The notes beneath the pieces were generated by a model. The model was not told the DNA's origin, did not search any database, and saw nothing but the letters and a program-made list of their open reading frames with translations. From Manis javanica (Eukaryota; Chordata; Mammalia; Pholidota; Manidae): a DNA stretch of 64,000 bases. The position numbers and the translations under genes were made by a program. Location of the stretch: contig NC_133161.1 of NCBI RefSeq assembly GCF_040802235.1, positions 17,005,001 to 17,069,000 on the forward strand, written 5' to 3'. Below are positions 12,407-24,800 of the stretch, piece after piece (within the stretch, counting starts at the first letter, position 1; every line of letters begins with the position of its first letter).

Positions 12407-13230
12407 AAGGGGAATGACATGCAGAAGAAGAGGAGGAGGATGTGAAACCCCTAATTACACCTGGAAAGCCCCTGGAAGTGGTAGCAAGGTTCTACTGACA
12501 AAAAGTAAGACTTGCTCTGCTGCTGCTGATGATGATAAAGGTGATGATTTTGATGATAAGGAAGCTGAAGAAAAAGTTTCGGTAAAGAAATCTTTATGAG
12601 ATACTCCAGCCAAAAATTCACAAACATCAAACCAGAATGGAAAAGACACAAAAAAGATCAATACCAAGATCAAAAGGTCAAGAATCCTTAAAAAGAAAAA
12701 AACAGGAAAAAACTCCTAAAACACTGAAAATACCTAGTTCTGAAGAAGACATTAAAGCAAAAATGCAAACAAGTATAGAAAAAGGTGGGTCTTTCCTCAA
12801 AGTAGAAGCCAGTTTGTCAGTTTTGAATAGAATTACTCCCAGATAACTAGCCAGGAGACTAGTCAAGATCTCTGGCAGTGGAGGAAACATTTTTAAGAAA
12901 ATAGTTTAAATGGTTTGTTAATTCAAAAAAAATCTTATTTCATTTCTGTAACAGTTGATACCTGGCTCTCCTTGTTATAATGCAGAGTGAGGACTTTCCC
13001 TACCATGTCTAATAAATATTGTCCAAGTTCCATTGCCAAGATTGTGTTGTCCAAAATGCTGTTTAGTTTTTAAAGATGGAGTTCCACACTTTGCTCGGTT
13101 TTAAGTATATATGGAATGTTATGATGGGCATAGTGTTAGTGGTGGTCAGACAAATGGAAGTGGTGAGGAGACAAAAATATGCATGTGAAATAAACTCAGT
13201 ACTAGAAATAAAAGCAAGGGGAATGACATG
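12407..13230 (+). pseudogene. NPM1: Processed pseudogene of nucleophosmin (NPM1), 5'-truncated, with target-site duplications
   Basis: The insert (12422-13215) is an intronless copy of the 3' half of NPM1 mRNA. It starts in the acidic segment (EEDVK near 12428-12445) and continues through [39 protein letters not shown] and [16 protein letters not shown], then into the NPM1 3' UTR up to GAAATAAA signals near 13188 and 13205. It is flanked by a perfect 15-bp direct repeat, AAGGGGAATGACATG, at 12407-12421 and 13216-13230, the mark of L1-mediated retroposition. Frames shift several times: the acidic run is shortened, and the C-terminal segment is interrupted. It lacks the N-terminal oligomerisation core and is non-coding. 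NPM1 has many such retrocopies in mammals. Confidence 0.93.
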
Positions 13231-13744
13231 ACTGGGTCTCTGTTCTAAGAGTTTATCCAGACTGCTGTGCATAAAATCATAAGGAGGCTGATGCAGTGGA
13301 AAGAGGAGCAATGAAGCTGGTTTAGATGAAGTGAAAATATTTGCTGCCATTAGAGAGAATTAGACACACATGGGATATATTTAGGAGATGAATTTGGCAG
13401 AACTTGGTAAGAATTGCACATGGTGGACCAAGACACTGTGGCCTAGGTGTTTAGCGGATGTTGGTGTCACTCACTGAGATTAGGAGCTTGCACCAAGTAC
13501 ATTCCCTCCCTCTCTGGACCTTAGCTTCTTCTAGCTTTCATAATCTAAAATTCTACTGCCCAGAAAGTATATTTCTGGGCAAGAAGGTAGAGGCAAAAAA
13601 GGGGAAGGAATGTTTATATTAATGGGCTTAAAAGTCAGCCTTTAAATATCTTGCCAGGCTGGCATTCAGCAGAGGACTGAGGATACCTGGGTCTTGGTCA
13701 GAGCTGGGCAGAAACTACCCATCATGGCCACATTATGTTCTTCT
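13231..13744. other. No gene recognised
   Basis: Unique-looking sequence between the NPM1 retrocopy and the next L1. Nothing recognisable in it. Confidence 0.4.
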
Positions 13745-15262
13745 CAGGAGAAGCATCTTTTTTTTTTAATGGGATCCTGCTATCTACATTTTATTTATTT
13801 TTAATTAACGTATGGTTGATATACAATATTATATTGGTTTCAGGTGTACAACACAGTGATTTGACAATTGCATGCATTACTAAATGCTTACCATAATAAG
13901 TATGTAGTTACCATCTATCAACATACAAAGATGTTACAGTTTAATTGACTGTATTTCCCAGGGTGTACTTCCATCCCCATGACTAATTTACTTTATAATT
14001 GGATGTTTGTACCTCTTTATCCCCTTCACCTATTTTTCCCATCCTTCAGCCCCCTCCCCTATGGCAACCACCAGTCTGTTCACAGTGTTTTTGAGTCTAC
14101 TTCTGTTTTATATGTTCATTTTGTTTTTTAGACTTTGCGTGTAAGTGAAATCATATAGTATTTGTCTTTCTCTGACTGATTTCACTCAGAGTATCTTCTA
14201 GGTCCATCCATTGTCACAAATGGCAAGATTTCATTCTTTTTTATGGCTAAGTAATATTCCATTCTATATATGTACCACACCTTTCTCCATTCATCTATCA
14301 GTGGACACTTAGGTTGCTTCCATATCTTGGCTATTATAACTAATGCTGCAATAAACATAGGAGTGTATATATCTTTTGGAATTAGTGATTTCATTTTCTT
14401 TGGGTAAATTCCCAAAAGTGGAATTACTGGGTCATATGGTATTTCTATTTTTAGTTTATTGAGAAACCTCCATTCTGCTCCCCATAGTGGCTATACTAAT
14501 CTACATTCCTGCCAATAGTGTACAAGGGTCCCCTTTCTCCACATCTTTACCAACAATGTTATTTCTTTTCTTGTTGATATTAGCTATTCTAACTGGTATA
14601 AGATGATACCTTGTTGTGGCTTTGATTTGCATTTCCCTGGTGATTAGGGATATTGAGTATCTTTTCATGTGTCTGTTGGCCATCTGTGTGTCTTCTTCTG
14701 AAAAATGTCTATTCATATCCTCTGATCATTTTTTAAACTGCTTATTTGCCTTTTTTTGGGTGCTTAGTTGTATGTGTTCTTTATATATTTTGTATATTAG
14801 CCCTTTGTTGGATACAGAATTTGCAAATATCTTCTCCTATCCAGTAGGTTGCCTTATCATTGTTTTGATGGTTTCCTTTACTGTGAAGAAGCTTTTTAGT
14901 TTGATGTAGTCTCACTTGTTTATTTCTGCTTTTGTTTCCCTTGCCTGGGGAGACATATCCAGAAAAAAATCACTAGCGCTGATGTTTCAGAGTTTATTGC
15001 CTATGTTTTCTTCTAGGAGTTTTATAGTTTCAGTTGTTATATTTGGGCCTTTAATACATTTCAAGTTTATTTTTGTGGTTGATGTAAGACTGTGGTCCAA
15101 TGTGATTCTCTTGCATACGGCTGTCCAGTTTTCCCAGCACCATTTATTGAAAAGACTGTCTTCCCATTGTATATTCTTGCTTCCTTTGTCATATAATAAT
15201 TGACCATATAGGTGTGGGTTTATTTCTGGGCTCTCTATTCTGCTTTCAGGAGAAGCATCTTT
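13745..15262 (-). mobile_element. L1, 5'-truncated, with 16-bp target-site duplications
   Basis: A - strand L1 of an older subfamily than the one at the left edge. The poly(A) appears as a T-run from 13761, followed by the inverted 3' UTR (about 13790-14160). The ORF2 C-terminus (in - sense [23 protein letters not shown], about 14610-14690) and part of the preceding ORF2 run to about 15246, where the copy is 5'-truncated. A 16-bp direct repeat, CAGGAGAAGCATCTTT, flanks it at 13745-13760 and 15247-15262. ORF2 is interrupted by frame changes. Confidence 0.88.
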
Positions 15263-15449
15263 AATATGAAGCCCAAGTTCCATTGCTAATCAGCTCCCTT
15301 AGAAGGGATCCAAGAGAGGATGGATACTGCATGCAAGAAGTATTTAGGTCAAATTCCTATTAAGAGGAATTGAGTGAAGAAAGGGCCAGAGGCAAAAACC
15401 ACTCTTCTCCTATAAAGCCAATCACAAGGGAATTCCACACATGCCAGAT

Positions 15450-15802
15450 TGCCTTAGTCTGTTTGGGCTGTTTTATGCCACAGTCTGGGTAGAGTTAACA
15501 ACAAACATTTATTTCTTACAGTTCTGGAGGCTGAAAAGCCCAAGATCAAGGCGTCGGCAGATTCAGTGTCTGGTGAGGACACGCTTCCTGATTCATAGAC
15601 AGCTGTCTTCTCGTAGTGTCCTCATGCGGCAGAAGGGGTGAGAGTGCTCCCTGAGTTTCTTTTATGAGAGCGTTCATTCCACATATGAGAGCTCCACCCT
15701 TTTGACTTAATCGCCTCCTAAAAGCCCCACCTCCAAATGCCATCACATTGGGCCTTAGGATACATATAAATTTAGGAGGACACAAACATTCAGATCTTAC
15801 AA
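15450..15802 (+). mobile_element. Solo LTR, MaLR type (MST/THE-like), fossil
   Basis: It follows the MaLR LTR plan: a 'cttagtctgtttgggctg' start, 'acatttatttcttacagttctggaggctg', a middle part with 'gtcctcatgcggcag', and an end with 'aggaggacacaaacattcag'. No internal sequence adjoins it, so it is a solo LTR fossil of an ERVL-MaLR element, old (around or before the early placental radiation) and diverged. Confidence 0.7.
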
Positions 15803-18000
15803 GGTCTCCAGCCCTGGGCTCCCACATCTTCCAGCTGCAGCTGGTTCACAAAGGGGAGCCGGTGCTCACACTAGAGTGGGGCAGATGTGCAAGGGCTTGG
15901 AGGGTCCTCAGCCCTGAGCTCCCACCCCCTCTGCTGTAGCCGAGCCCTGGGGAGCAGAGGACTGTGAATGGAGCCCAGTGCCAGGACACCACCAGTGGGA
16001 GGAAAGCACTGGGGACGGTGCAGCGAGGGGCCAACTGGGGGCGCCCTCCGTGATAACTGGCTCCACTTGGGCATGTGATGGAGGTGCCATGAGGGAGGAC
16101 AAACACTAATTCTGCTTCATCCGTGACTCACACAGCCACAGCTGCTACTGCTGGAGAAATTTTCTGTTGATGCAGAGGCTCAGTCCTCTTTTCTCCTTAA
16201 GTTGTCCATAACAGGTATTAATTTCAATAAAAAAATGCAGGTGGGCAAAAAGTTAAAAATGTTCATTTTATTGTGACCCTGCATTTTACTGAGATGGTGG
16301 ATGTTCAAACTCCCAGCCAGAGTCCTCCCCCGATCCAGGAGTTTGCGGCTAAATTCAGGAACACCTGGGGAGTGCCAAGGCTTCCGGAGGCCCTATCTGG
16401 CCCTGGGTCTCCTGTACCAGCAGGTGTCCCCGGAGCTGTCTATTGTCTGTCTGGTCCACGTTGTCCAGTTGATGGATGTGCCCACTGACAAGGTCCTTGA
16501 CCTTTCAGGCCCATCACCCACTTTGACCACCTCTGAGTCTCTGGTTCTTTGGCTCAGGAATCAGTAAGCTGCTTCGGAGTCCTGAGGCGGCATCTGTCAA
16601 CCTGCCACCTGGACCTGTCATATAGATGGTCCCTCTATGGGGTCTCTGGCCTCTCCCCCCAGGAAATGGGGCACAGCCAGCAATTGGAGGCCCCTCCCCC
16701 CAATGCCCTTGCTCTCTCCATTTCCTTTCACTTTTGACCCCCTAACTGCCTGCAGGGTGAGCTCCCTGCCTCTATAAATGGTGATCTCTTTCTTTGCCTG
16801 AGGAACCTAGCACTACTATTATTATTTCCAAAACGTTATTCTTTTGCAGTGTCTTCCTAATGCATCTCTGTGTCCCCACAAAGAAGAGGGCACTGGGCTC
16901 TTCCCACAGGAACTGAGCCTGGCTCCGCGGGTGAGACCCTCCTCAGGGTCTCTGAGGGCCAGCTGGCTGACAATGGCAGCTGATCTTGCCTCTCAAGCAC
17001 ACCTGTCAGGCCTCCCCTGGTTTCCCAGATCCTCTGGTGGCAGGATGTCATGGGTTGCCAAGAAGGGCTCTGGAATATTGTCCTCTGGGTATGTGGGTCA
17101 CGAGATGACACAAGAAGGCTGCCGACTGGTGTTCGGGTGAGAGGTCAGAAGGGGCATTCCATCAGACAGCTTCAAGGTGATGGGGTCTGTGCAACCAGCA
17201 CCTCTCATACCACAGGCGTCTCTGCACGAGCATCCCTCTGACTTGTACTGGCCTCTGCCCATCCAGCCTGCTGTAGCCCTGCCCTCCCGTCTGAGCTGCA
17301 GTGATTGGGTCTGGGGCAGCGGAGTGCTCTGTAAGGAGGAGCTGGAATTATAAAGACACCAAAGCTGGCTGCAGGAGCTGTCCCTGCTGAGAAGGGATGG
17401 CTTAGAGCAACAGTTAAATCTTGGCACCTGTTTTCTAACTTTGGAATCTGCCTGATTATACTAAAGTGGTGGTTTTCAACCTTATTCTCCATAAGCTGCT
17501 TTTAGATTCTGGTTCCACAGTTGGCAGCCCCCAGGTCAGCCACCCCACCCAGGTGTCCAGCTCTGGCTTTGGGACCCCACCTGGACATTCTTCACTGGGA
17601 CCTGCTTGTCCAGTAGAAGGGGTTGGACATGGAGAGATGGAGACAAGCTGAAGGGTTAACAGAAGCATTTAGTTACACAAAAGAGAAAAGATTATAAACA
17701 GCAAATTGCCTGTTATGACTGTTCCTGATAAGCAGCCAGGGAATATGCCTGCGATCTGGGAAGACTGAACTCAAAGAAGTCCGAGTAGTATGTTGAGCTC
17801 TGGAAGTGAAAAACAAAGACTGGTATCAATTGAAGAGGAGAAAATACCGATTTAAACAAAGTGCTTAGTTATACCTTGTTTAAATTCATTTATTTAAATC
17901 ATACATACATGGTGTAACTGGAATTATACACTGAAGACTTTTTAAATTGAGTATTTTGGGTTTCTTTTTTAAACATACTGTTTGGACTGGTATGCTAGAG
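15803..18000. other. No gene recognised
   Basis: Mostly unique sequence with a moderately GC-rich centre (15.8-17.6 kb). Open frames of 60-109 residues lack recognisable domains. No splice-consistent exon chain was found. Confidence 0.4.
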
Positions 18001-18206
18001 CAGCAATCAGAGAACTTTTCCCGTAAAGGGCCAGGCAGTCAAGTGTTTTCGGTTTTGTGGGCCTGGCATGATTCAGCTCTACCGCTGTAACTCACAAGCA
18101 GCTGTAGGAAAGGTGTAAACAAATGGGTGCGGAGGTGCGCTGGTAACGCTATGCAAACATGCAGCGGGCCAGATTCAGCCTATGAGTCAGAGTTTGCCAA
18201 TAGCTG
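18001..18206 (+). mobile_element. hAT-Charlie type non-autonomous DNA transposon
   Basis: It has degraded terminal inverted repeats of the CAGgggtcggcaaac / gtttgccgacccCTG type (here starting at CAGCAATCAGAGAAC and ending at TTTGCCAATAGCTG). The inner landmarks are 'cgtaaagggccaggcagt', 'ttttgtgggcctggc' and 'cagcgggccagattcagcc'. It is an ancient mammalian MITE-like copy, with no coding capacity. Confidence 0.7.
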
Positions 18207-18870
18207 TCTTAGCAACTGAGATTCAGGTAAGCTTGAGTATGGGAATTATTTAAACCTTGCAGTCCTAGATCGAGAGCTCACCTTAACTTGAGACAGCTTT
18301 CCCCAGCTGTACATATCAGAATATGAAGTAAATAATTTTGCAAATCCAAACCTAAAATTCTACAATTCTGGTTTCTGGTGAAACAAGGCAGGGCTCGAGA
18401 AAGATACAGAAAGCTGATGTTGATCTCTTGACCTCTCAGATCAAGAGTATATGACATTAGGTATTCATTTGAATGAAGCCTCTGACAGACAAGTGGCCTT
18501 TAAATTGTTTCCCCAATATTCTCTTGGATTGCTTTTTGCTGTATTTTAAACAGTTAATTCTGTTGTGTCAAAGTATGTTGAGGTCATTAGCATTAGGATC
18601 AATGTTTCAGTTATTTTTAATGCTCTTTTTTCTTTCTTTCTTTGTTTTTTTTGAATGTTAGAACAACTCAGCAAAATTCCGGGTGATTGTTGGACAACAT
18701 TGTTTCACATATACATCAAAAATGCCAAAAAAAAAAAATGGCAACCTCATTGACAAAAAAAGGGAAAAAAAAAGAAACCTTTTATTGTTGGCCTTCTTAA
18801 CCATCTCACACAAACCAACTACTTACAGTACAGCTAAGTACATACACAAGAAAAGTTACTGGAATGTTTG
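18207..18870. other. No gene recognised; A- and T-rich tracts
   Basis: AT-rich sequence with short homopolymer runs (T-rich near 18625-18655, A-rich near 18726-18775). Nothing else identified. Confidence 0.4.
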
Positions 18871-19622
18871 GAATAAGATTTTTTGTTGTTGTTTTGCCTT
18901 TTTTATGAATATATTCTCCCATACTGTAGGATGCCTTTTTGTTCTGCTGATGGTGTCCTTTGCTGTACAGAAGCTTTCAGCTTGATATAGTCCCACTTGT
19001 TCATTTTTGCTTTTGTTTCCCTTGCCCGGGGAGATGTGCTCAGGAAAAAACTGCTCATGTTTATATTCAAGAGATTTTTGCCTATGTTTTCTTCTAAGAG
19101 TTTTATGGTTTCATGACTTACATTCAGGGCTTTTGTCCATTTCGAGTTTGCTTTTGTATATGGAGTTAGACAGTAATCCAGTTTCATTCCCTTGCATGTA
19201 GCCGTCCAGTTTTGCCAACACCAGCTGTTGAAGAGGCTGTCATTTCCCTAGTGTATATCCATGACTCCTTTATCATATATTAATTGGCCATATGTGTGTG
19301 AGTTTATATCTGGACTCCCTATTCTGCTCCACTGGTCTGTGGGTCTGTTCTTGTGCCAGTACCAACTTGTCTTGGTTACTGTGGCTTTGCAATAGAGCTT
19401 GAAGTCAAGGAGCATAATCCTCCCAGCTTTCTTCTTTCTCAGGATTGTTTTGGCTATTCAGGATCTTTTGTGATTCCATACCACTTTGAGAACTACTTGT
19501 TCTGGTTCATTGAAAACTGCTGTAGGTATTTTGATAGGGATTGCATTAAATCTGTAAATTGCTTTGGGCAGGATGGCTGTTTTGACAATATTAATTCTTC
19601 CGCGACTTCATATTCTTAGAGC
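18871..19622 (-). mobile_element. L1 ORF2 internal fragment
   Basis: In - sense it encodes ORF2p sequence: [36 protein letters not shown] and [11 protein letters not shown] lie at 18903-19187. Further RT-proximal sequence continues to about 19622 (inverted 'aatattaattcttcc' end). It is truncated at both ends, with no poly(A) and no 3' UTR, so part of the copy was lost after insertion or the fragment was rearranged. It belongs to the same broad L1 lineage as the left-edge copy. Confidence 0.85.
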
Positions 19623-20639
19623 AAATTCCTCCCATTGCTTGAGATAATTACTAGAACTAGATTTTTGTAACTCACAACACCAGGATTATAAATAATCACA
19701 TGCAGATGTGTTGGGCATGTATTGCAAACCACAAGCTGGTGTGTTCATAGGATGGCAAGATGATTCCAGCTGGGGAGGGAGGGTGAGGCCCCCACTGGGG
19801 TAGCTCAGGCTGTGGGAGAGTTGTGGGATACCACAGAAGCTTTAGGGTAAGAGATGGCAGAAGCCAGGCCGGACCAGTGATGAGTGGATGCACCACAGTG
19901 AAGTTGGAAGTGGGACACCACAGACAGCAGCAGTGACCACAGGCCACAGAATGATTGTAGAAAGGACTAGTATAGGGAGCTGTGTGAGACAGAGGGTGAG
20001 GACTTGCTGAAGAACAAGGAATGTTCTGAAACACACTGTACAGGCAGCCAAACAAAGTGGGTAATGCGAGTCCATCTTTCTGCTCTACTTCAGTTGTGTA
20101 GCTAACCCTGCACCATATTACCTCACGCTACAGGGCAGGTTAGTTGTATGCATGCCTCAGCCATCAGTGAGATGCAAAGCCAGGAAAGGCAGGACCTTCA
20201 GTGTGGGGAGGGTGGGATCTTTGAGAAGTCCCCTCTTCCATGTTACCTCAAAAGGTGACAGGGAAAAGAGATGCCCAGTGTGAGCCCAGCTCTGCCCCTC
20301 GCCCCTCCCTCTGACCCATACCAGCCAGGACTTCCAGTAGCAATGAAACTTGTGCTGTGAAACCCAGGTGAATGTTCCTTTGTCCTCACCTCATAACTTG
20401 CCCAGCCCAGCTAGCTGCACAATTAATGCATTCAGGGGAACCCAACAGACACGAGTGTCCATGCCCTCGTGATGCCAACCAGCCTCACTCTCACTTCTGA
20501 GATGAACTTGGGGCCTCCGGGCACCGTTTCTGGAGGACCCACAATGCCTGCTCTCTGGGCCTCATCCTCCCTCGCCCTTTGCATCTTCAGGCCCAGAAGG
20601 TTTGCATGTCTCCACGTGGCATCTCCTTGCCCCCTCAAG
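19623..20639. other. No gene recognised
   Basis: Unique-looking sequence upstream of the likely SLC23A4 5' end. No domain-bearing frame or named repeat seen. Confidence 0.4.
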
Positions 20640-20765
20640 CTGGGGAACAAGACTGGGTTTGAGTCTCAGCTCCTGTGTGTGTGTGAACCCTGGGCAGATA
20701 GCCTCATCCATCAACATGTGAATTTCTTAATTGGTAAAATAAGGATGTGAATGATAGTTTGTTTT
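20640..20765 (+). mobile_element. MIR SINE (ancient)
   Basis: MIR-like order: 'gactgggtttgagtctcagctcctg', then 'gaaccctgggcagatagcctcatccatc', then 'ttaattggtaaaataaggatgtgaatgatag'. Diverged, as expected for this old SINE. Confidence 0.55.
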
Positions 20766-21671
20766 AATAAGATAACAAAAAAGTATAGCACAGTGTACAT
20801 AGTTAAGGACACACTGACAGTCGGATGTGTAATGGACTTCGGCTCTCTTCTAACCTTGGCCTTTCTGTCCCAGCCTCAATCAGGTCTGCTCACCCCCTTG
20901 TGAAACATCCCATTGCTGGGTTCTTCAGGTCTTCCGCTTGGACCAACTCCCACGACAGCTATGTGCGTCCTGCCAAGTATTTCTCAAAACTCATGTCCCA
21001 GTGCCACCCATTCCAGAACATGCCATCATCATGAGTAGCTGGTACTTTGCTTGCTCTGGACTTCATGGAATATATCAAGAGCTTTTGAGGTGGGCCTTAC
21101 GCAAAATAAGGGACTATGACTTCCTGGACTGCTCTCTCAAACAGGTGGGTTATTAGATGTTTCTGGGTCTGAGGGAGACAAGCACCCAAGCTTTAGAAGC
21201 TTTTTTTTCTTAGATCCTCACCTGAGGCCTTTACTCCACCAATGAGCCATAGTAGCTGCTCCCAGGTCAAGGGTAATACCTTTTCTCTCATGAATGACCA
21301 TTCATGCATCTCAGGAGCTGGATGGGCTATTTCTGCAATGCTTTCCATTCTGGCTCAACCAGCCACTAAGAAATTCTAAGCCTTAGAAAACTGAAAAGCC
21401 TGTGTGCTCAGCCTCACTCACCTCATCCCCTGATCCCTCGATCTTGGTTTCCAGGAAGAGCTCTCAAGCCACACCCTGGTGGGCCGAACCCTGATTTGTT
21501 TCCTGGATGCCATGAGGGATTATTAACTTCTCTGCAAACACTCGTTGCACCTTGGTTCCCTGCAGTGAGTGGCAAGGGCTGGGGAGGGGTCTGCTGCAGG
21601 CCAGCAGGCAGGGCTTGGGGGCAGCCCTCTCCCCAGAGCCAGCCCAGGCTCCCTGTCTTGCTGTCTTTCAG

Positions 21672-21771
21672 TATCTTGGCAGATGTTGAGAAGTCAATCT
21701 TCCTCTGCTGGAGCAGCTTCACCTCTTTTTCATCCTGAGAGGAGGCTGAAAGGAGAAGACTCCCAGTTGCC
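21672..21771 (+). other. SLC23A4: Probable SLC23A4 5' UTR part of first coding exon
   Basis: A pyrimidine-rich tract and AG at 21670-21671 could be a splice acceptor, leaving about 100 bp of untranslated sequence before the ATG at 21772. If so, at least one non-coding exon lies further upstream and I cannot place it. Alternatively transcription starts nearby and the AG is incidental. No clear TATA box or CpG island was seen. Confidence 0.4.
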
Positions 21772-21813
21772 ATGACCTCTGCCGTCACCAGCCGTGAGCA
21801 CCTGGACCCCTCG
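21772..21813 (+). CDS. SLC23A4: SLC23A4 coding exon 1 (start)
   Basis: ATG in a fair Kozak context (G at -3), encoding [14 protein letters not shown], then donor TCG|GTGAGTG. It ends in phase 0, which fits exon 2. It is chosen because the donor is strong, the phase agrees, and the resulting cytoplasmic N-terminus has a plausible length. It is short and hydrophilic, so a chance match cannot be excluded. Confidence 0.6.
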
Positions 21814-24800
21814 GTGAGTGTCGGTAGAGGGAGAGGGGGCGGTGAGGGCGGGCCAGCATGGAGCCCAGCACCCTGATTCATTATGGGAGCCGGGGACAAT
21901 GGCTCCCATTGTAGGCAGAAGTTTAGTTTATTAGACAGGGGTCCTGCCCCTCTGGCCTCCCAATCACCAGAGGCACCCAGATGCTTCCCTGACTGCTAAA
22001 CTCTGAATAAATTATGAAAGGAATGAAGAAGAGTTGGAAACTCCTTTCTGTTTTGCCTTCACTCATGGTTAGTTTCTGCTAAATCTGCATGTCTGTTTTC
22101 CAGATTTCCCAGCATTATGACTTCTTTGATCAAAAGCCCTTTTTGAAGTAGAGCAAAGTGGGAGAGAGGGAGGTGACAGGGAACTAACAGTATGTCCTGC
22201 CCTGTATTACGGAGCAGCCAGTATGTCCAGGCACTTCATGCACTTCATTTCCTTCCTTCCAAGCCATGAAGCAGGCACTTCTCTTCCCATTTTACACACG
22301 AGGTACCTGAGGCCCAGGGGCGTGAAGTCACAGGAACCTGTCTGGAAGCCCTCCAGCTGGGCCTTGAGCCCTCCACCTCTCTGACCTGTTTTGATCACCT
22401 CAGAGGAGCAGGTGCACTGAGAGGGACTGTCCGTTCCTGACAATGTCCACCACCATGGGTGGGAGGCGCTGTTCGGCACCAGGCCAGGGCTGCAGCCCTG
22501 ATGGGGCCCAGCCAAGGTGTCTGTGGGACTGGGCTTGGCTCTCAGCACTGTGCTCTGGAGCCAGACTGCCAGACTCTGCCCACTTTCCTAGAAAATTGTG
22601 GGAGACACCTGCGAGAACAGTCCTGTCTTCTCAGAATTCTTTCTGCCACTATCTCATGGAAGCAAAATAAGGAAACAAAAAACAAAAAACAAAAACCTTG
22701 GGAAATAAATGAAAGACTCCCTTTTCTGAAGGCTGTGATGCATCCACATTTCTGGCTTGCCTGAGGCCAGTTGGGGAGTGGAGGGGTCTGGGCCTGTACC
22801 CACCTCCTCTTCAGTGGCCTGTCTTCTCTTCCTTTTCCTCCAAGCCTCGGTATCAGATCAAGAAGTCACTTTTCTAAGGTGTTTTTGGTTTCCCCATGCA
22901 TATTGCTCTGTGGAAGCCATTAGGGCTAAAAAACACAAGGAAGGCACCTTCCTGACCCTGAAAGCTTATGGCCTAGTTAGGGGAGAGTGGGGTGCCTCCC
23001 AAATATTTCTGATACAAGGAAGAAAATGATAAGTTACATAACAGAAGAGACAAAGTGTGCTGGGAGTACAAGGGAGAAAATTGCAAGGGGGTGCTCAGCA
23101 GAGGTGATGGAGTGGGAGGCGCCAGGCTCTTCAGAGCGGGTGTGGGTAGGGGAAGCAGAGGGTCGATGGGAAGCACAGGGTGAGCAAAGGAACGGGGGCA
23201 GGATAACTGAGGCCCTATTTGGAGAAATCTGGACAATCCCAGTGGCCAAAGCCAGGTGAATGGGGGTGTCAGGAAATGAGCCTAGAGGGTCAGGTTGGGG
23301 GGACAGAAGGCTGTGCATGGTACAGATGGAGCAGAGGGCAAGGGATTAGTCCTCCCCTCAGGAGCTCCCCCTTCACATCGCCTTTCTCCTCGCACCAATC
23401 CCCTCTCTGCTTGGCTTGCCTGCTGCGGAGAGCTGGAGGGCTGTCCCTGTGTGCACGGGGACACACCTGTGGGCCACTGCCCTCAATACCTGAAAGGAAG
23501 GGTTCCATTCCATGTTTGCAATTGGACCTTGGATGAGCCATGGGCCCTCACTGAGCCTCAGTCTCCTCCTCTATACATTGGGGTGATCAGATGGTAAAGA
23601 GGCAATGAGAGGATGCACCGGATCTCCTTGCAAGCTGCAAAGCACCGAGAAGTGCCCAGCTCACCAGAATGCCTCGTTTGATCAAGTCTTACAGTGAATT
23701 TTGGCTCATGCACTGAGCTGATAGACCCCTGCACCCAGGCGAGCCTGTGGACTCTCTTCTCTTACCAGTGCTCACTGGCAGGGGGCATTTCCTTAAGAAT
23801 TCACTCCTCCACAGGCTTTCTTCTGCTGCTGTATGAGTCACCCACAAACTTCTCTGCACAGGGGATTCTCCTGGGATAGAAGCCTTCCCCATATTTGGAT
23901 GCACCCTGGGATGGGGCATCTTCCACCTCCATCAGAGTAGGCCTGCTCTAAAATATCTTTGGAATGTCACTTGTTTCCATGTATATCTTTAATACTGATT
24001 TGAGTCATTTGAATCTGACCCATAGGAAATTTCACACACTGTGTATCTGCCTGTTTTTTGCCCCATCTCATTACATAGGAGATATGAGGCAGTTCACAAA
24101 AAAAGACATTTTGATCAGGCTATGTGCCTTCTACCACCCACCCCCGGCTGGTGGGCTTCACAGAAGTCACATACTCTTCTTGGAAGGGAAGAACCAGCCG
24201 TTCTTAAGGAAGACAAGTTATCCCCAGCTCTAAATTCTAAAAAAATTATATTCATGTGGGGCATTATGCAGGGTCAGTTTGCCAGACCTCTGTTTCAAAA
24301 CAGATGCAGAAATGGTTTCCAGAACCTTCAGGTGGTCTAAGGTGGTATCAAGACAGAACTTAGAATATTCAGAGGTCATCAGACTGGGAACAGTCTTTGT
24401 CTCTGGCTCCTGTCCTAATAGGAAAAAAGATGAGAAGGTCCAGAACCACCAGGCCCCCCAGTCAGTGATTCCCTCCCCTTCACCTTCCTGAGAATTCCGG
24501 GGGGCCCTGGGAGAGGGGCCCAGGTGAGCTGCTTGGTGGAGCACACAGCTGCAGCCCTGTGAGCTCATCTGTGAGATTGCACAACAGGATGCCACACACA
24601 CTGTGCCCACTGGGTCCTAGAGTGTCCTCACATCTGTCCCAGATTTGCAGGGGGAGACAGGCCGGAGAGATGGAGTGGTGTGCCTCTGCCGGCCGAGCGG
24701 GGAGTGACAGACCACACCTGCCTCCTTCCAAGAGCACGCTGTCCTCTCGGCACCCACCCGGAATCAGTCCCCTGGCCCACCACCCGGTCAGTCCGTCAGT

